A DNA stretch of 64,000 nt from Poecilobothrus nobilitatus (Eukaryota > Arthropoda > Insecta > Diptera > Dolichopodidae), in the NCBI GenBank assembly GCA_947095535.1, contig OX352772.1, positions 110,467,919 to 110,531,918 on the forward strand. Reading direction: 5' to 3'. The position numbers and the translations under genes were made by a program. This document shows, one piece after another, positions 46,692 to 58,603 of the stretch. The notes beneath the pieces were generated by a model. That model saw only the letters and a program-made list of their open reading frames with translations. It was not told the DNA's origin and searched no databases. Each line of letters begins with the position of its first letter. Positions within the stretch are counted from its first letter, which is position 1.

Positions 46692-46996
46692 TTTTTTTTT
46701 TTTTAACTGTCTATTCATCAACATTTTTTGAATAAAATATGTATATATTTTGTATATATGAATTTGAAACTTAAATTTTTATCGCTAAATTCATGCATAC
46801 AATACACGCAATATATTTTTGATCTTTTCTCCTATAATAGTATATTTTTATGTATGTTGCTAAAATATTTTGTTTACAACATTTGTTTAGTATTTAAATC
46901 AAAATATTTGCTGTCAACATTCTTTAATGCATATTGAATATGCATGGTTGAAAATTAAGATTTTATGTTCGTAATATGTTCATTAAATATTTAAGT

Positions 46997-47071
46997 GTTG
47001 TATAGTGCAGAGGAGAGCGTACAGGTTTTGAAAGTAAGAGTAATTTGGTTCGAATCCAATTCGTGTAGGTA
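46997..47071 (+). tRNA. tRNA-like sequence 2 (SINE head or tRNA pseudogene)
   Basis: Same layout as copy 1. The B box GGTTCGAATCC (47,047-47,057) is a perfect match to the pol III consensus and the T stem (TTGG/CCAA) pairs well. The acceptor stem has lost its pairing (ends 'tcgtgtaggt'). Followed by TTTTG repeats. Probably transcribable by pol III but not a functional tRNA. Confidence 0.5.
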
Positions 47072-47370
47072 CATTTGTTTTGTTTTGTTTTGTTTTTTTT
47101 TTGTTAACTGTATTCATCAACATTTTTTTAATAAAATTTTATGTATAATATACACATATTATTTGATCTTTCCTCCTATAATAATTTGGTTCAATCAATC
47201 TTGACGTGCACATGTATTTTGTATTAGGATTTAGCAAAACACAAAATATATAGGTACAATATTTTTATGTTGCTAAATTATTTTGTTTTAAAACATTTGT
47301 TTAGGATTTAAATCAGAATATTTGTTGTCAACATTCTTTATTGCATATTGAATATGTATGGCGTTAAAAA

Positions 47371-47802
47371 TTAATGTTTTTTGTGTTTTATTTAGGAACA
47401 TTTTTACACAAAAAAGAAACACGAACCTCAAATTTCGCAGATTTGTATTTAACCTTATTCCAGCAATTTACTTTTATATTATAACAGTCCAAAATCCTTG
47501 CACTAGCAACTCACTTTTATATTATAACAGTCCAAAAAGCTAAAGTTTTGCAATCAATTTTATTTTTTACTTTTTAGTGGGCGAATTCGGTTTCGATAAA
47601 AGCATATGTATTTTAAAAATTATTTTTTTTACTTATTATTTTATTTTATACTTTTTAGTTTTAAATGAAGCACATAATTTAAATTTAAAAAATATGGGAT
47701 ATTTTTATTATATGGCAAGAGTAAAAATTTTTTATTCCAGTATGTAATTCATAATTAATTCGGAATAAAAGCATATGTATTTTAAAAATTTATTTTTTTA
47801 CT
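47371..47802. other. AT-rich stretch, no gene seen
   Basis: Holds a short direct repeat 'ttttatattataacagtcc' (47,470 and 47,514) and a second word 'aaaagcatatgtattttaaaaat' type sequence repeated near 47,598 and 47,767. No coding potential recognised. Confidence 0.55.
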
Positions 47803-50122
47803 TATTATTTTATTTATTTATTATATTATACTTAAATATATCTAATTTATCTATAGTTTTAATTTCATTTGGCAGTTCATTATAATTTCTATACCCTAAA
47901 TTGTAAACTGCATCCAGCCAATTAAACCTAATTTTTGATGACCTTATTCTTATATTAGTAGCAGATCTTGTACTGTAATTATGATATTCTGTATTAAACA
48001 TTTGTGTTACGTTTGTATTAATATTCTGTGTCAACATCATATGAATTTGTGTAGAAAGTTTGTATTTTATATGTAAAATTAGTGGCAAAATATTATGGGA
48101 CCTATGAATTATTTTGGTTGAGGTTGTTCTGTGATATCCAAACAAATTTTTTATCGCTTTATTTTGTATCTTCTGCATTGAGTTTAGATCTTTGGTGTAC
48201 TTGTTTCCCCATATCTGTATTGCGTACGTTATCGTGCTATGGAACATACTATAATATAGGGATCTTTTCATATTTTGTGGTATCCTGTTGTTAATTAATT
48301 TGAAAATACCTGCCATTCTTCTTGCTTTTTTTAACTGTTCATTTATTTGCAAATTCCAACTCAAATTATTATCTATTATAACACCTAGGTATTTGTATGC
48401 AGCAACTTCTTCCAGTTTGTAATTGTTATAATCAATACTAATATTTTGGTTTAGTTTGTTCTTAAATATTACATATTTCGTTTTCTTTGTATTATTTATG
48501 CTTGCTCATCCAAGCATTAATATTTAATAAATCTTCATTTATAGCATTTTCCAAGCATACAGATGACTTATCACTATAAACCATTGCCAGATCATCTGCA
48601 TACATAAAAGGTTTACCATTTAATTTCATACTAAAGAAGTCACTTATATAACAACTGCAGTGAACTGCATCCTATTTGAAAGATAATTTTTGAACCACAT
48701 GTATTCCTTACCTTTGACCCCGTATTCATATAGTATTCGCAACAGTATAGTTCTGTCAACAGAATCAAAAGCTTTTTGCAAGTCAAAGAAAACAGCAACA
48801 ACTTGCTTTTTATCACCAATACCTACTTGTATTTCAGTAACTATGTCAAATAATGCGCCTTGTGTACTAGAGTTCCTTTTAAACCCATATTGTTCAGTAG
48901 TTAATTTTTAATTTTCTAGATAGCTAACAAGTTGCTCATTAACATAAGCTTCGATGATTTTGCTGAATATTTATGAAATAGATATTGGTCTAAAATTGTT
49001 GATATCATTGGTATCACCTGAGTTCTTATAAATAGGAATAACTTTGCTTATTTTCATGATGTCAGGCAGTTCGGCATGATGACGTGATAGGTTTATTAAG
49101 CATTTAATTGGATCAGCTAGTTCCTCCTTACAGAACTTGATTAGATTAGGTGGAATTTCATCTGCACCTGATGAAATAACGTTTGTAAGTTTATTTATTA
49201 ATTTTGGAGTACTGCTTATATCTATTGATTTAAATTTAAACTGACTGTCAGTTCTAGCTTTTGGAAAATAAACCATACTAAATTTTTTCGCCATTTGCTC
49301 ACCAATATTACAGTAAAATAAATTGAAATTATTAATTTTTTTCAGTTTTTCTTCATTATTAAGTGCAACATCTGAATAGAATTCATTATTATACGTTTTT
49401 GGTCCATTCATTATTTCTTTTATATATTGCCAATTTTTTTTTTATATCGCCATTTGCTTTTCTAAACTGCTTATTATCATATTTTTCTCTTTTTATTTTC
49501 TTTAATGTTGTACATTTATTCAGCCAAAACTTATATTTTGATTTAATATACTCAGAGTTTTTGTTTTGTACTAATTTCTTATACCAATAATTCTTTCTTT
49601 CTATAAGCTCGACACATTCCTTATCTATCCATGGAGCTAAATATCTACTACTTTTTTCATTAATTTTTCTCACAACGGTAGCTTTTTTCATTGCATTTTT
49701 TATTGTAGATGTCACCTTGTCTGCTAAATTGCTTAATTTAATTTCATTGATAACAGCGCCATTTAATTTATTTTTGATAAGATTGTAATTTATGTTTTTA
49801 ATCAGCTGATTTTCTATATTTTTTTTATATACATTTATTACATTATTTAATTCAATTATCATACCCATATGATCTGATATGTCATTATGAAACAATGAAA
49901 TATATAGATTTAAATTAGGATTATTAACAAGAACATGATCTAAACAAGTATTCGAATCTGGTCTTGTAATTTCCTTATTACAAAAATAAAATGAATTAGT
50001 TTCAACAATGGTTTTGTAAGTTTTAATATTATTATCTGTTTTGTTTTTAATATTGAAATTAAAATCACCAATTATTAATGAATTTTTATTTTTTAGATTT
50101 TCCAGAAGTGACTCGAATTTAT
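47803..50122 (-). mobile_element. Non-LTR retrotransposon D, 5'-truncated
   Basis: A relative of element C on the - strand. The 3' end is at the left with a TAAATAAATAA-type tail (about 47,803-47,820). The 5' end at about 50,122 lies inside the endonuclease domain and abuts 147-bp minisatellite sequence. Confidence 0.88.
47810..50122 (-). pseudogene. Endonuclease-RT of non-LTR D, motif B deleted
   Basis: From right to left: endonuclease end (LIIGDFNFNIKNK, CLDHVLVNN, ISDHMGMII) and linker (YLAPWIDKECVELIERKNYWY), open to 49,389. Then RT fingers with SSGADEIPPNLIKF and NNFRPISIS (49,411-48,971), and motif A VAVFFDLQKAFDSVD with intact Asp (about 48,762-48,806). A deletion near 48,665 removes motif B. 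Motif C YADDLAMV follows at about 48,587-48,607. The C-terminal domain is open 48,364-47,810 (IQIWGNKYTKDLNSMQKIQNK pattern). Several stops and frameshifts. Confidence 0.88.
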
Positions 50123-50809
50123 CCAAGATCACCAAGATCAGAACCCTTGAACCAAATCCACTCAAATTTCAGAGACTTAAATAAAACATGAAAGAACACC
50201 ACTCTGCCAAATTTAAAGGTTATATCTTAGTTGGTTTTGGAGACCATCTCATTTGCTCTGGTGCTCGTTCGGAAGCTTCCAAAATCCAAACCCATGAACC
50301 AAATCCTCTTAAATTTCAGAGACATAAATCGAACGGGAAGGAACATCATTGTACAAAATTTAAAGGTTCTATCTTTGTTGATTTTGGAGATAATGTCGTT
50401 TGCTCTGGGGCTTGTTCGGAAGCTTCCAAAATCCGAACCCATGGACCAAATCCTGTCAAATTTCAGAGACCTAAATCAAACATGAAAGAACACCATTCTG
50501 CCAAATTTAAAGGTTCTGGGGCTCATTCGGAAGCTTCCAAAATCCATACCCATGGACCATATCCTCTTAAATTTCAGAGACATAAATCAAACGGAAAGGA
50601 ACATCATTATAAAAAATTTAAAGGTTCTATCTTTGTTAGTTTCGGAGATAATCTCGTTTGCTCTGGGGCTCGCTCGGAAGCTTCCAATATACGAATCCAT
50701 GGTTCAAATTCTTTCAAATGTCAGTTTCCAATTTTATAGAAAAGGAAACATAACAGCACACTCTTGTACTAAAAATAAAGGTTCTATCTTTATTGGTTGT
50801 GGAGATGTA
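50123..50809 (+). repeat. 147-bp minisatellite array, left part
   Basis: Tandem units with the palindrome GGAAGCTTCC at 50,271, 50,418, 50,529 and 50,676: spacings 147, 111 and 147. Each unit reads roughly ACCAAATCCTCTCAAATTTC, then an ATGAAAGAACACCA block, then a GGTTTTGGAGATAATCTC block. All length changes are multiples of three, so long open frames run through it on both strands (for example 50,188-50,739). I read these as repeat artefacts. The array is cut at 50,809 by the LTR element and continues at 60,366. Confidence 0.92.
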
Positions 50810-51632
50810 AATTTTAGATTCGATTTTCGCAAACATTAAAAAAAACACAATATTTTGTTTTAACACCTTTTAATTTTTCTTTTTTTTCCTTATACAAAAA
50901 AAATACCTTATATTCTACAATTTAATCAACAACTAATTTCACAATTTAAATATACTTTAATTTAATTTATTTAATTATACTTTGTATTTCTTAATTTAAT
51001 TAATTTTAAATGTTTAATACGGAGCTTCGGTGAGTTTGAAATCCAGAACAGAACTTAATTTTATTCGTTTATTTCCTGATATTTATATTATAATTTTTGG
51101 TTATTGAAACAATATTTTGTGGGAACAATAAAAGTAGGATTAGTAGGAATTTTGTCTGTGTGAAAAATAATTGTTTTTATAATAATGTTCCAGATGCTAA
51201 ATTTGCAGGAACTTGTATATAGATTTATTGAAAGTAAATCTATGGGATAATTTAGTTTTTTATGTCATATAAAATTAATTGGAAAGATATTATTTTGTGG
51301 GAACATTAAAAGTTCGATTATTAGGAATTTTGCATATGGGAAAATAATTATGTTTTTATGATAATATTGCAAATGCTGAATTTGCAGGAATGTGTAGATT
51401 TACTGAAGGTAAATCTTTGGGATAAAAATTATTTACTTTTTTAAGAATATAGGTGTTGTATTAACATAATGAGAATTTTGTCTATGGGAAAGTAATAATA
51501 TGTATTTCTATAATGTGCAAATGCTGAATTGACAAGAATGTTTTAGATTTATTGAAAATAAATCTATGGGAAAATAATTATATTTAAAATAAAGCTTTCT
51601 TATTGTTAGTGGTATCATTACCGTTTATAACA
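50810..51632 (-). repeat. 3' LTR
   Basis: About 823 bases, starting (- strand) TGTTATAAACGGTAATGA at 51,632 and ending AAAATT at 50,810. Nearly identical to 59,544-60,365. Contains several spaced copies of 'aaatgctgaatttgcaggaa' and 'gaaagtaaatctatggga' type words, that is, an internally repetitive LTR. The env frame appears to run about 48 bases into it. Confidence 0.93.
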
Positions 51633-53150
51633 CCCCCACCGTTACTCTGAGGCTCCGACGAAGTATTTATTATGATTTTCTTATGTTTTTTGTATAAACA
51701 TTTTATTATTAAAATTACAATAATTATAAAAAACATAAGAAAAATATTGATAGATATATTTATTACATGATTTTTATATTTTTTGTTTACAATATCGTTA
51801 ATATGTTTTCTATTATTTTCTATATTTTTTACATGAAATTATTCAAATTTTATAAAATTCAAAGTTTTATTTTCAATTATTTTTGAAGTATAGAAAGGTA
51901 AAATTATTTTGTCATTAATTTTAGTATAAAAATTTTCATAAGTTTTTTCTTTTATTTTAATTTTAGAATTTTTGTACCTTATTAAATTGTTACCTGTTAT
52001 AGTAATGTTAAAATTATTACAATTGTGTTGTATATTTGTTTTTCCAATATTTTTGGTTATAATTATGCCTTGAATTATTTCTTTAACTTCTTTATTTAAA
52101 AATTTTTGCATATTATAATGTGCTTTTTCAAAATTTAAATATACTATTGATACATTCATTTTCTATAATTTTTAAATTTTTCTTTAAATTATTTTCGACA
52201 TTTGAATTGTAACAAATATTAGTGTCGTCTATAAGAACGTTATAGTTATATATATTCTAATAGAATAGTTTTATTATTTTTATTTGGTATTGGTTTAATA
52301 TGAATTTCAGAAAGCGGTCTTGCACTATATTCTGGAATTAGTAATATAATAATAATTTGTTCTAAATAAAATTTTACAGTAATTTTAATATCTTGAATGC
52401 TTTCAAAATCAGAAAGCATATTTAGTTCTTTTTCTGTCAAAATGTTTTTTGATAGTATGCCTAATTTACTTGTAAGTATTACTTGTTCCATATCGTCAAC
52501 GTGAGTTTTGAGTAGGTCTATATCATAATTAATTTGATACATATATTGCATATATTTTATTTCGTCTTCTATTTCCAAAATTTCATTATTGGTTTGCATA
52601 TTAAAAGAATTTAGGTATTCCGAAATTGTATTTTGTTGAATTTTAATTTGCTTTGTGATATTCTTTATTTGGTCAGAAATTTGATTATTAATTAGTATTT
52701 GTTTATTATTCTCGTTAATAAGGGATATGGAGTTCTTAGATAATGCTTCAATTTGTTCGTTAATAGCTTGTTCATCATTATAGTCCATTGTACCGATAAA
52801 GTAGTTTAGTCCGGTTCCTACTCCGTTAAATAAACTTCTTGTATGTCTTTTGTGTGGTTTAAGATTATCTATCTTTTTATCTAGTAGATCGAAATTACGT
52901 TTAATTGTATTGTGCATAGGGTTACTAAAATTGAGTTGTATTAGTTCAATATTTTTGTGTATTAGTACTCTACTGTTTTCATATTCTGTTTGTTTATGAT
53001 ATGTAATACCTTTTTAAAATCTCTGATAATTTTTCTATTACCTAGATTTATTGTAATAAAACCATTGTTGTTATCAATGTTTTGTACTTCTAATTTTTGT
53101 GATAATATTAAAGGTATGAATATTATAATTAAGAGGGTAATTTTGAACAT
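51584..53150 (-). pseudogene. Env (baculovirus F-like fusion protein), broken
   Basis: Env of the errantivirus type, whose F-like proteins mediate membrane fusion. Visible parts are an N-terminal hydrophobic signal-type segment (ATG at 53,150), a basic furin-type site RHTR followed by a hydrophobic fusion-peptide-like stretch (about 52,830-52,850), a long helical region (52,750-52,450), and a strongly hydrophobic membrane anchor with a basic cytoplasmic end (about 51,690-51,770). The frame is interrupted after 52,962, at 52,246 and at 51,839. Length and layout fit env genes of gypsy, 17.6 or yoyo-like elements. No functional protein can be made. Confidence 0.85.
51633..51641 (-). promoter_or_regulatory. 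Polypurine tract
   Basis: CGGTGGGGG on the - strand directly before the 3' LTR start TGTTATAAAC, the position of the plus-strand primer in LTR retroelements. Confidence 0.75.
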
Positions 53151-53315
53151 TGTGATCTGAAAAGACGCATTTTTTTTTATTATTATTTTTTTTTTTTTTT
53201 TTGTTTAATTTGTAGTTTGATTTTGATTTCGTTTTTCTTTTTAACTTTTATTGTTTTTGCTTTGACCGATGGGTTACTATTATCTTGAAATCTCTTTTTG
53301 GGTTTGACGTGAGAA
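53151..53315 (-). other. Pol-env junction, T/A-rich
   Basis: A pyrimidine- or A-rich run (53,170-53,205) lies just upstream of the env ATG. In errantiviruses env is expressed from a spliced RNA, and a splice acceptor is expected here; I cannot fix its position. Confidence 0.35.
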
Positions 53316-56192
53316 TTATCCGAGACCAGTATCTTTATTAGTTATATGGTTTTCATCTAATATTTCTATTTCCATTTTTCTGAATTTCGGGTGGTTTTTT
53401 ACCCCTCGCGGATCTTTTACAAAGTTTAAACCGGGAGATATTTCAATATCGGTTCTATTTTTATTAAGAGCATCTATTGTTTTGTCTTTAATTTTTAGAA
53501 TTTTATTACGGATATTCTCATAGTCAGTATCCTTAACTTTACCATTTATGAAGTCGATGGATTTATGGTTGGCTGTCGAGTGAATAGTATTATTATACAT
53601 TGCTATAATTTTTAGAATTTTTTCCTCAACGGTGTCCAAATTTACTCGTTCGTCATGTTTAAGTAGTCTAATATGCTCGTTAATAGTGTTGTGCAGGCGT
53701 TCGACATCGGCGTTCGAAGTATGATTATTATTTGAGGTATAATGAATTTCAATATATTGATTTTGAAGAAATTCCCGTAACGGGAGGGCTTTGAACCCTA
53801 ATTCGTTATCAACTACTATTTTTTTTAAAATTCCCACAATAGATAAATATTGTAAAACCGCTCTTTTGAATTCGGTCCAAGTTCGGGAATTAATTTTGAT
53901 TGCTTGCGCAAACTTAGTAAATTTATCGGTAAACGTTAAATATAATGTTTGATCTAGGCTATAAAAACGTCAATATGGACTATTTGGTTGGGACCTAAAG
54001 GTGTTTCTGTTATTTTGAACTTTGTTTTTATGGGTTTTCTTTCATATTTTTCGAGGTTACAAATCTCGCAGTTGTTTATAAATTGCGCTACTCTATCGCA
54101 TAACTTTGGGTGGTAGTATAGTAACTTTAGATCATTGCATACTTCTGAAATTCCGCGGTGATTATTTTTTAAATGCTCTTTTTCTATAATTTCGGCAAGT
54201 TGCTCTTCGTCTACTATATCTTCTAATAATTTGTTACATTTAATTAACTTTAATTGGCCACTAGATGAAAAATGTTCGAAAAATATTTTTTCTAAGGTTT
54301 CTAAAATATTAGAATCTTCAATATAAATTGCATTGATAGTTTTGGGATTGAAATGATTTTTCAAGACAGTAATGGCTGTTTGCTCATCGAAATTTTTAGT
54401 GTGAATTACTTTCCTACATTTATTAAATATTTTTAAGTTCCTAATTCTAAGAGAACCTGAATTTGTTTTATAAATAGAAATTTGAGTTTTAAATACATTT
54501 AAAGGAGATTTACTAATTGGTATACTATTATTTTTAATAAGTTCATTTGTCTTGTTATTTTCGAACATTTGCTCTTCATTAAGGTTTACTTCTATACGTG
54601 TTAAAGCATCGGCGTTACCGTTTTGAACACCTTTTTTATATTTGATTTCGTAATCTGTAGTGTACTTCATGTTCGTTAAGAGTACGACTAGCATAACACA
54701 CGGGGCGTCCTTCTTGTGATAGTATGGCACCAAGAGCGAATTGGCTTGCGTCTGTTGTAAGAGTAAAAGTTTTATTAAATTCGGGATAAATAAGGATTGG
54801 TTCATTTATAAGTAGTCTTTTGAGACTTTCGAAACTTTGAACATATTCAGGATTATCAATTTTTAGTTTTACGTTTTTCTTTAAGTATTTTGTCATTGGT
54901 TTAGCGACTTGGGAATAGTCCTTAATGAATTTCCTGTAATATCCTGATAGTCCGAGAAATTGTTTAATTTGTTTTGGAGTTTTGGGGATAGCAAAGTTTT
55001 TGACGCATTCAATTTTTTTAGGATTTGGTCTTATTCCTTCTAAAGTCACAATGTGACCAAGAAACTCAGTTTCTTTTTTCATAAACTCCAATTTATCTAA
55101 TTGAATCATTAATTTGGCTTCTTTGAGCCTTTTAAAATTTTTTTTCAGCGAATCCATGTGTTCTTCAATAGATGCTGAGAAGATGATGATGTAATCTAAA
55201 TACACCAAACAAATTTTATTTATATAGTCTTTTAAAACATGGTTCATTAACCGTTGGAAGATAGCTGGTGCTGTTTTAAGTCCAAACGGCATTCGAATAA
55301 ATTCATAATGTCCATTCTCGACAGTGAACGCGATTTTGTGAATGTCGTGTTTGTCAATTTCTATTTGGTGGAAACCTTTACCAAGGTCTAACGTGGTAAA
55401 ATATTGGCATCTTCCCAATTTATTTAGAATGTCATCTATATTTGGTATAGGGTGCCTATCGTCCAAAGTAATTTCGTTTAGTTTCCTATAGTCAATAACG
55501 AGTCTCCATTTCTGTGTCCCACTGGCGTCCTCTTTCTTTGGGACGATCCAGAGAGCAGCAGAATATGGGGAGTTGCTAGGCCTAATAATGCCCTTGTCCA
55601 ACATCTCCTTAACTTGCCTTTGTACTTCCTCTTTGTGAATTTGAGGGTATCTATAAGATTTAGTGAATATTGGAATTGTACGAATACGATGTTTGATAGC
55701 AGTTGTGAAAGATAAATCTAAGTTTTCGTTATAGAATAAATTCGAGTATTGTTTTATAACTTGTAATAAATGCATTTTTTCAAAGTTGGATAAATGTTCA
55801 TTACGAATTTCGCTTAGGACATTAAATTTGTTATCAGTTTCAGAAATTATATTAAAGTTATTATGATTTATGGTGGTTTCTATTGTTATTAATACTGTTA
55901 TTTTGATTGTTCCTATAGTTGTTATTATTATTCTGATTATTCTTATTAGAATTGTTCTTATTTCGGTTGTTCCTATTAAAATTGTTATTATTTTGGTTGT
56001 TTCTATTAAAATTGTTATTATTTTGGTTGTTCCTAATGTAGTTGTTATTATGAAGCTTTGTATTATTAAAGTTTCTAGAATTATTGATAGTAGCGTTATT
56101 ATTGGTACGATTATAATTGTAATTGGTTTTGGTGATTGGGTCACCAGAAAAGGTTTTATTTTTATTAATAGGATTAAATGTCTTTTGACCAT
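53316..56192 (-). pseudogene. Pol: RT, RNase H, integrase (distal duplicate), broken
   Basis: The frame 56,192-54,636 begins inside former gag sequence, passes the deletion that removed protease, then reads RT: YRYPQIHKEEVQRQVKEML, WRLVIDYRKLNEIT, FTTLDLGKGFHQIEI (Asp intact), and IRMPFGLKTAPAIFQ. The catalytic box is YLDY (55,191-55,202), where the family has Y-x-D-D. RNase H has LTTDASQFALGA; its later half is deleted with a frameshift at about 54,650, rejoining at YEIKYKKGVQNGNADALTR. Integrase: zinc region H...H...CEIC (about 54,050-54,170), first Asp in HIDVF (about 53,965), then after a break DNELGFKA and NADVERLHNTINEH (53,837-53,316). Non-functional. Confidence 0.93.
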
Positions 56193-56572
56193 TAAAATTA
56201 TTAAGGTTTATATGTTCGTAGCATGCTTCATGTAAAATGTCAATGGTGGACAAGTGTTTTAGGGTCACGACAATATAAAATTGAACGCATTGGTTCAGGC
56301 ATTTTGTTCTTAAAAATAGTTAGAGCAGAGTTTTTATTATTACTAATTGTTTGTTGAGCAATTGTTGAGTTGGCTCCTAATTCTAAGTTAACTTTTATAT
56401 TTAATCTTCTTAATGTATTTTTAATTTCGTTGTAGAAATCGACGGAATTTGTCTTAAAGGTGGTAGCTCTCAGTTGGTTAAAAAGTTCTTCAAGACTACA
56501 CCGATCGCTAAAATTTTTTACAAGGACGTCTTTTATTTCAGTCCATTTCTTAATGTGGTTGTTTATTTCCAC
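55861..56572 (-). pseudogene. Gag, distal duplicate, broken
   Basis: Second gag of the internal 2,031-bp duplication: 56,572-56,240 is identical in translation to 58,603-58,271. After the same frameshift, 56,268-55,861 holds the Asn-rich C-terminal part. It is cut at about 55,868, where about 830 bases (end of gag and most of protease) are missing relative to the proximal copy. Confidence 0.85.
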
Positions 56573-56921
56573 TACTTCGGTTTTTTATTATTTTAAAATT
56601 TCTAAATTATTGCTTACGTTAAAATTTTAAAGTTGTTTTTGATGTTGATCAGCTTCGGGATAAACAGGAACTTAAACAGCAACGAGATGAACAGGAACTA
56701 AGCAGCAATGTACAGGATAACAGGAATACAGGAACTGGATTTAATATTCGCAATCACCATATAGTTAGATTTTTATAATTTTTTTGTTTTGTTTTTTTTT
56801 TTTCAAAAAAAAAAAATATTTATAATTTTATATATTTATTTGAAGTTTATGTAATATAATAACCTTTATGTAATAAAATATTTTTTATTTTTGAATTTCA
56901 TATATTTTTTTTTTTTTTTTC
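56573..56921. repeat. Duplicated leader segment inside the LTR element
   Basis: Copy of 58,604-58,950 (for example 'gatgttgatcagcttcggga' at 56,640 and 58,671) lying between the truncated first pol start and the second gag. It proves a tandem duplication; the breakpoint at about 56,921 falls in an A/T run. Also contains 'aacaggaac' and 'cagcaa' type short repeats. Confidence 0.85.
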
Positions 56922-57664
56922 TAATCTAAGTTTTCGTTATAGAATAAATGCGAGTATTGTTTTATAACTTGTAATAAATGCAGTTTTTCAAAATTGGATA
57001 AATGTTCATTACGAATTTCGCTTAGGACATTAAATTTGTTATCAGTTTCAGAAATTATATTAAAGTTATTATGATTTACAATCTCAGTTTCTAATGGTGA
57101 AAAAGTTATAGATTTATTACCGCTACTAAGAATATTTGCTTTTACAACGGCTTTATAGTTCTGTACTTCATTTATTCCTTCTTGAATTGTGATTTCGCCA
57201 TTTGAGGACTTCCTTTCGTGTAGATAAGCGAGACCATCTTTTTGAAGTACTGGTACAGTTAATTCATATTCACCTTTCTGAGTAATATTATATTTTGTTT
57301 CTTTATTTTTATTTTTAAAATGTATTTGGATTTCATTATAAAGTGTGGTTAAAAGTTGTTGACCTAAGTCGATTTTAGTTTTTAATGGCATTAATATATT
57401 ATTGCCTATTAGCCCGTCATAATTGTCATGAAAAGGAAAGACATACATTTCAACTTTCTTTGTTGAGTCTCCCAATTCTTTAAAAAGAGGTATAACTGCT
57501 TTATGAGTTATTTTTACATCTTGACTTATAGTTTTAATAATTATGGGGGTTTGAAGTTCTGTTAAATACATTGGATGACAAAGGTTAGGATTTATAATAG
57601 AGTGTGTTGCTCCGGTATCTATTATAAATTTAAGTGGTCTAATATTCCCACTGACTAAGATATA
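56922..57664 (-). pseudogene. Protease and start of RT (proximal duplicate), truncated
   Basis: Retroviral-type aspartic protease with the catalytic triplet in IDTGATHSI (codons at 57,608-57,619), followed by a flap-type region and YDGLIGNNIL. It continues into the RT N-terminal spacer and ends at the duplication breakpoint (about 56,921). It is in the -1 frame relative to the gag C-terminal frame, consistent with the -1 frameshift expression known for gypsy-like elements. It is the only protease left, and it is separated from the RT. Confidence 0.85.
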
Positions 57665-58603
57665 TGGTAATTGAGATTCGAGGCCGTTAAAAGAAAATTT
57701 GCTGGTAATTCTGTTTTGTTAACACTTTTCTGTGTTTCTCCAATGTTTATTTCCATTGGTTCAGATTCAGAAATTTGATTATTTCTGTTATAATTGTTTG
57801 TAAAATTACTATTATTTACAAATGGGTTGTTCATGTGTGGGTAGTTGTTACTATTATTGGGATTATAATAGTTTGAATTTCGATTTTGAGAGGAATTCCA
57901 TTGGTGGTTCCTTTTGTTATTAATACTGTTATTTTGATTGTTCCTATAGTTGTTATTATTATTCTGATTATTCTTATTAGAATTGTTCTTATTTCGGTTG
58001 TTCCTATTAAAATTGTTATTATTTTGGTTGTTTCTATTAAAATTGTTATTATTTTGGTTGTTCCTAATGTAGTTGTTATTATGAAGCTTTGTATTATTAA
58101 AGTTTCTAGAATTATTGATAGTAGCGTTATTATTGGTACGATTATAATTGTAATTGGTTTTGGTGATTGGGTCACCAGAAAAGGTTTTATTTTTATTAAT
58201 AGGATTAAATGTCTTTTGACCATTAAAATTATTAAGGTTTATATGTTCGTAGCATGCTTCATGTAAAATGTCAATGGTGGACAAGTGTTTTAGGGTCACG
58301 ACAATATAAAATTGAACGCATTGGTTCAGGCATTTTGTTCTTAAAAATAGTTAGAGCAGAGTTTTTATTATTACTAATTGTTTGTTGAGCAATTGTTGAG
58401 TTGGCTCCTAATTCTAAGTTAACTTTTATATTTAATCTTCTTAATGTATTTTTAATTTCGTTGTAGAAATCGACGGAATTTGTCTTAAAGGTGGTAGCTC
58501 TCAGTTGGTTAAAAAGTTCTTCAAGACTACACCGATCGCTAAAATTTTTTACAAGGACGTCTTTTATTTCAGTCCATTTCTTAATGTGGTTGTTTATTTC
58601 CAC
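57655..58603 (-). pseudogene. Gag (proximal duplicate), one frameshift
   Basis: The capsid-type region 58,603-58,271 (IKDVLVKNFSDRCSLEEL, MPEPMRSILYCRDPKTL) fits the gypsy gag family. A frameshift at about 58,275 leads into 58,299-57,655, which continues HLSTIDILHEACYEH and a long Asn-rich, Arg-containing tail instead of zinc knuckles. Asn-rich gag without CCHC is known for errantiviruses. The same frameshift is in the distal copy, so it predates the duplication or is a real programmed site. Confidence 0.85.

Larger units (their letters stand above)
46600..47370 (+). repeat. Two 380-bp direct repeats each headed by a tRNA-like sequence
   Basis: The second copy is shifted by 380 bases: tRNA-like heads at 46,617 and 46,997, poly-T or TTTTG runs after them, then shared words 'attcatcaacatttttt', 'gatctttcctcctataat', 'aacatttgtttag' and 'tgtcaacattcttta' ending near 47,350. 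A tRNA-derived SINE in tandem, or a duplicated tRNA pseudogene locus, would both fit. Confidence 0.8.

Noticed and set aside
46728..47543. Short + frames at 46.7-47.5 kb as host genes
   Set aside because: Low-complexity AT-rich translations inside or beside the 380-bp tRNA-like repeats; no domain, no conservation signal visible.
50188..50739. 184-codon open frame as a new repetitive protein
   Set aside because: It lies wholly in the 147-bp minisatellite; other frames on both strands are open too because unit lengths are multiples of three, and there is no start context or domain.
50123..50809. A CRISPR-like or other prokaryotic repeat array
   Set aside because: The repeats are contiguous 147-bp units without spacers, in a eukaryotic transposon context.
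53316..56192. A potentially active retrovirus-like element
   Set aside because: The RT catalytic box is changed, RNase H is partly deleted, gag and env are frameshifted, and protease and RT are separated by a duplication.
55870..56235. + strand open frame rich in Ile/Val (possible membrane protein), also at 57,886-58,266
   Set aside because: Antisense of the Asn-rich gag tail; AAT codons read as ATT/GTT on the other strand. The same applies to the -1 frame of gag on the - strand.
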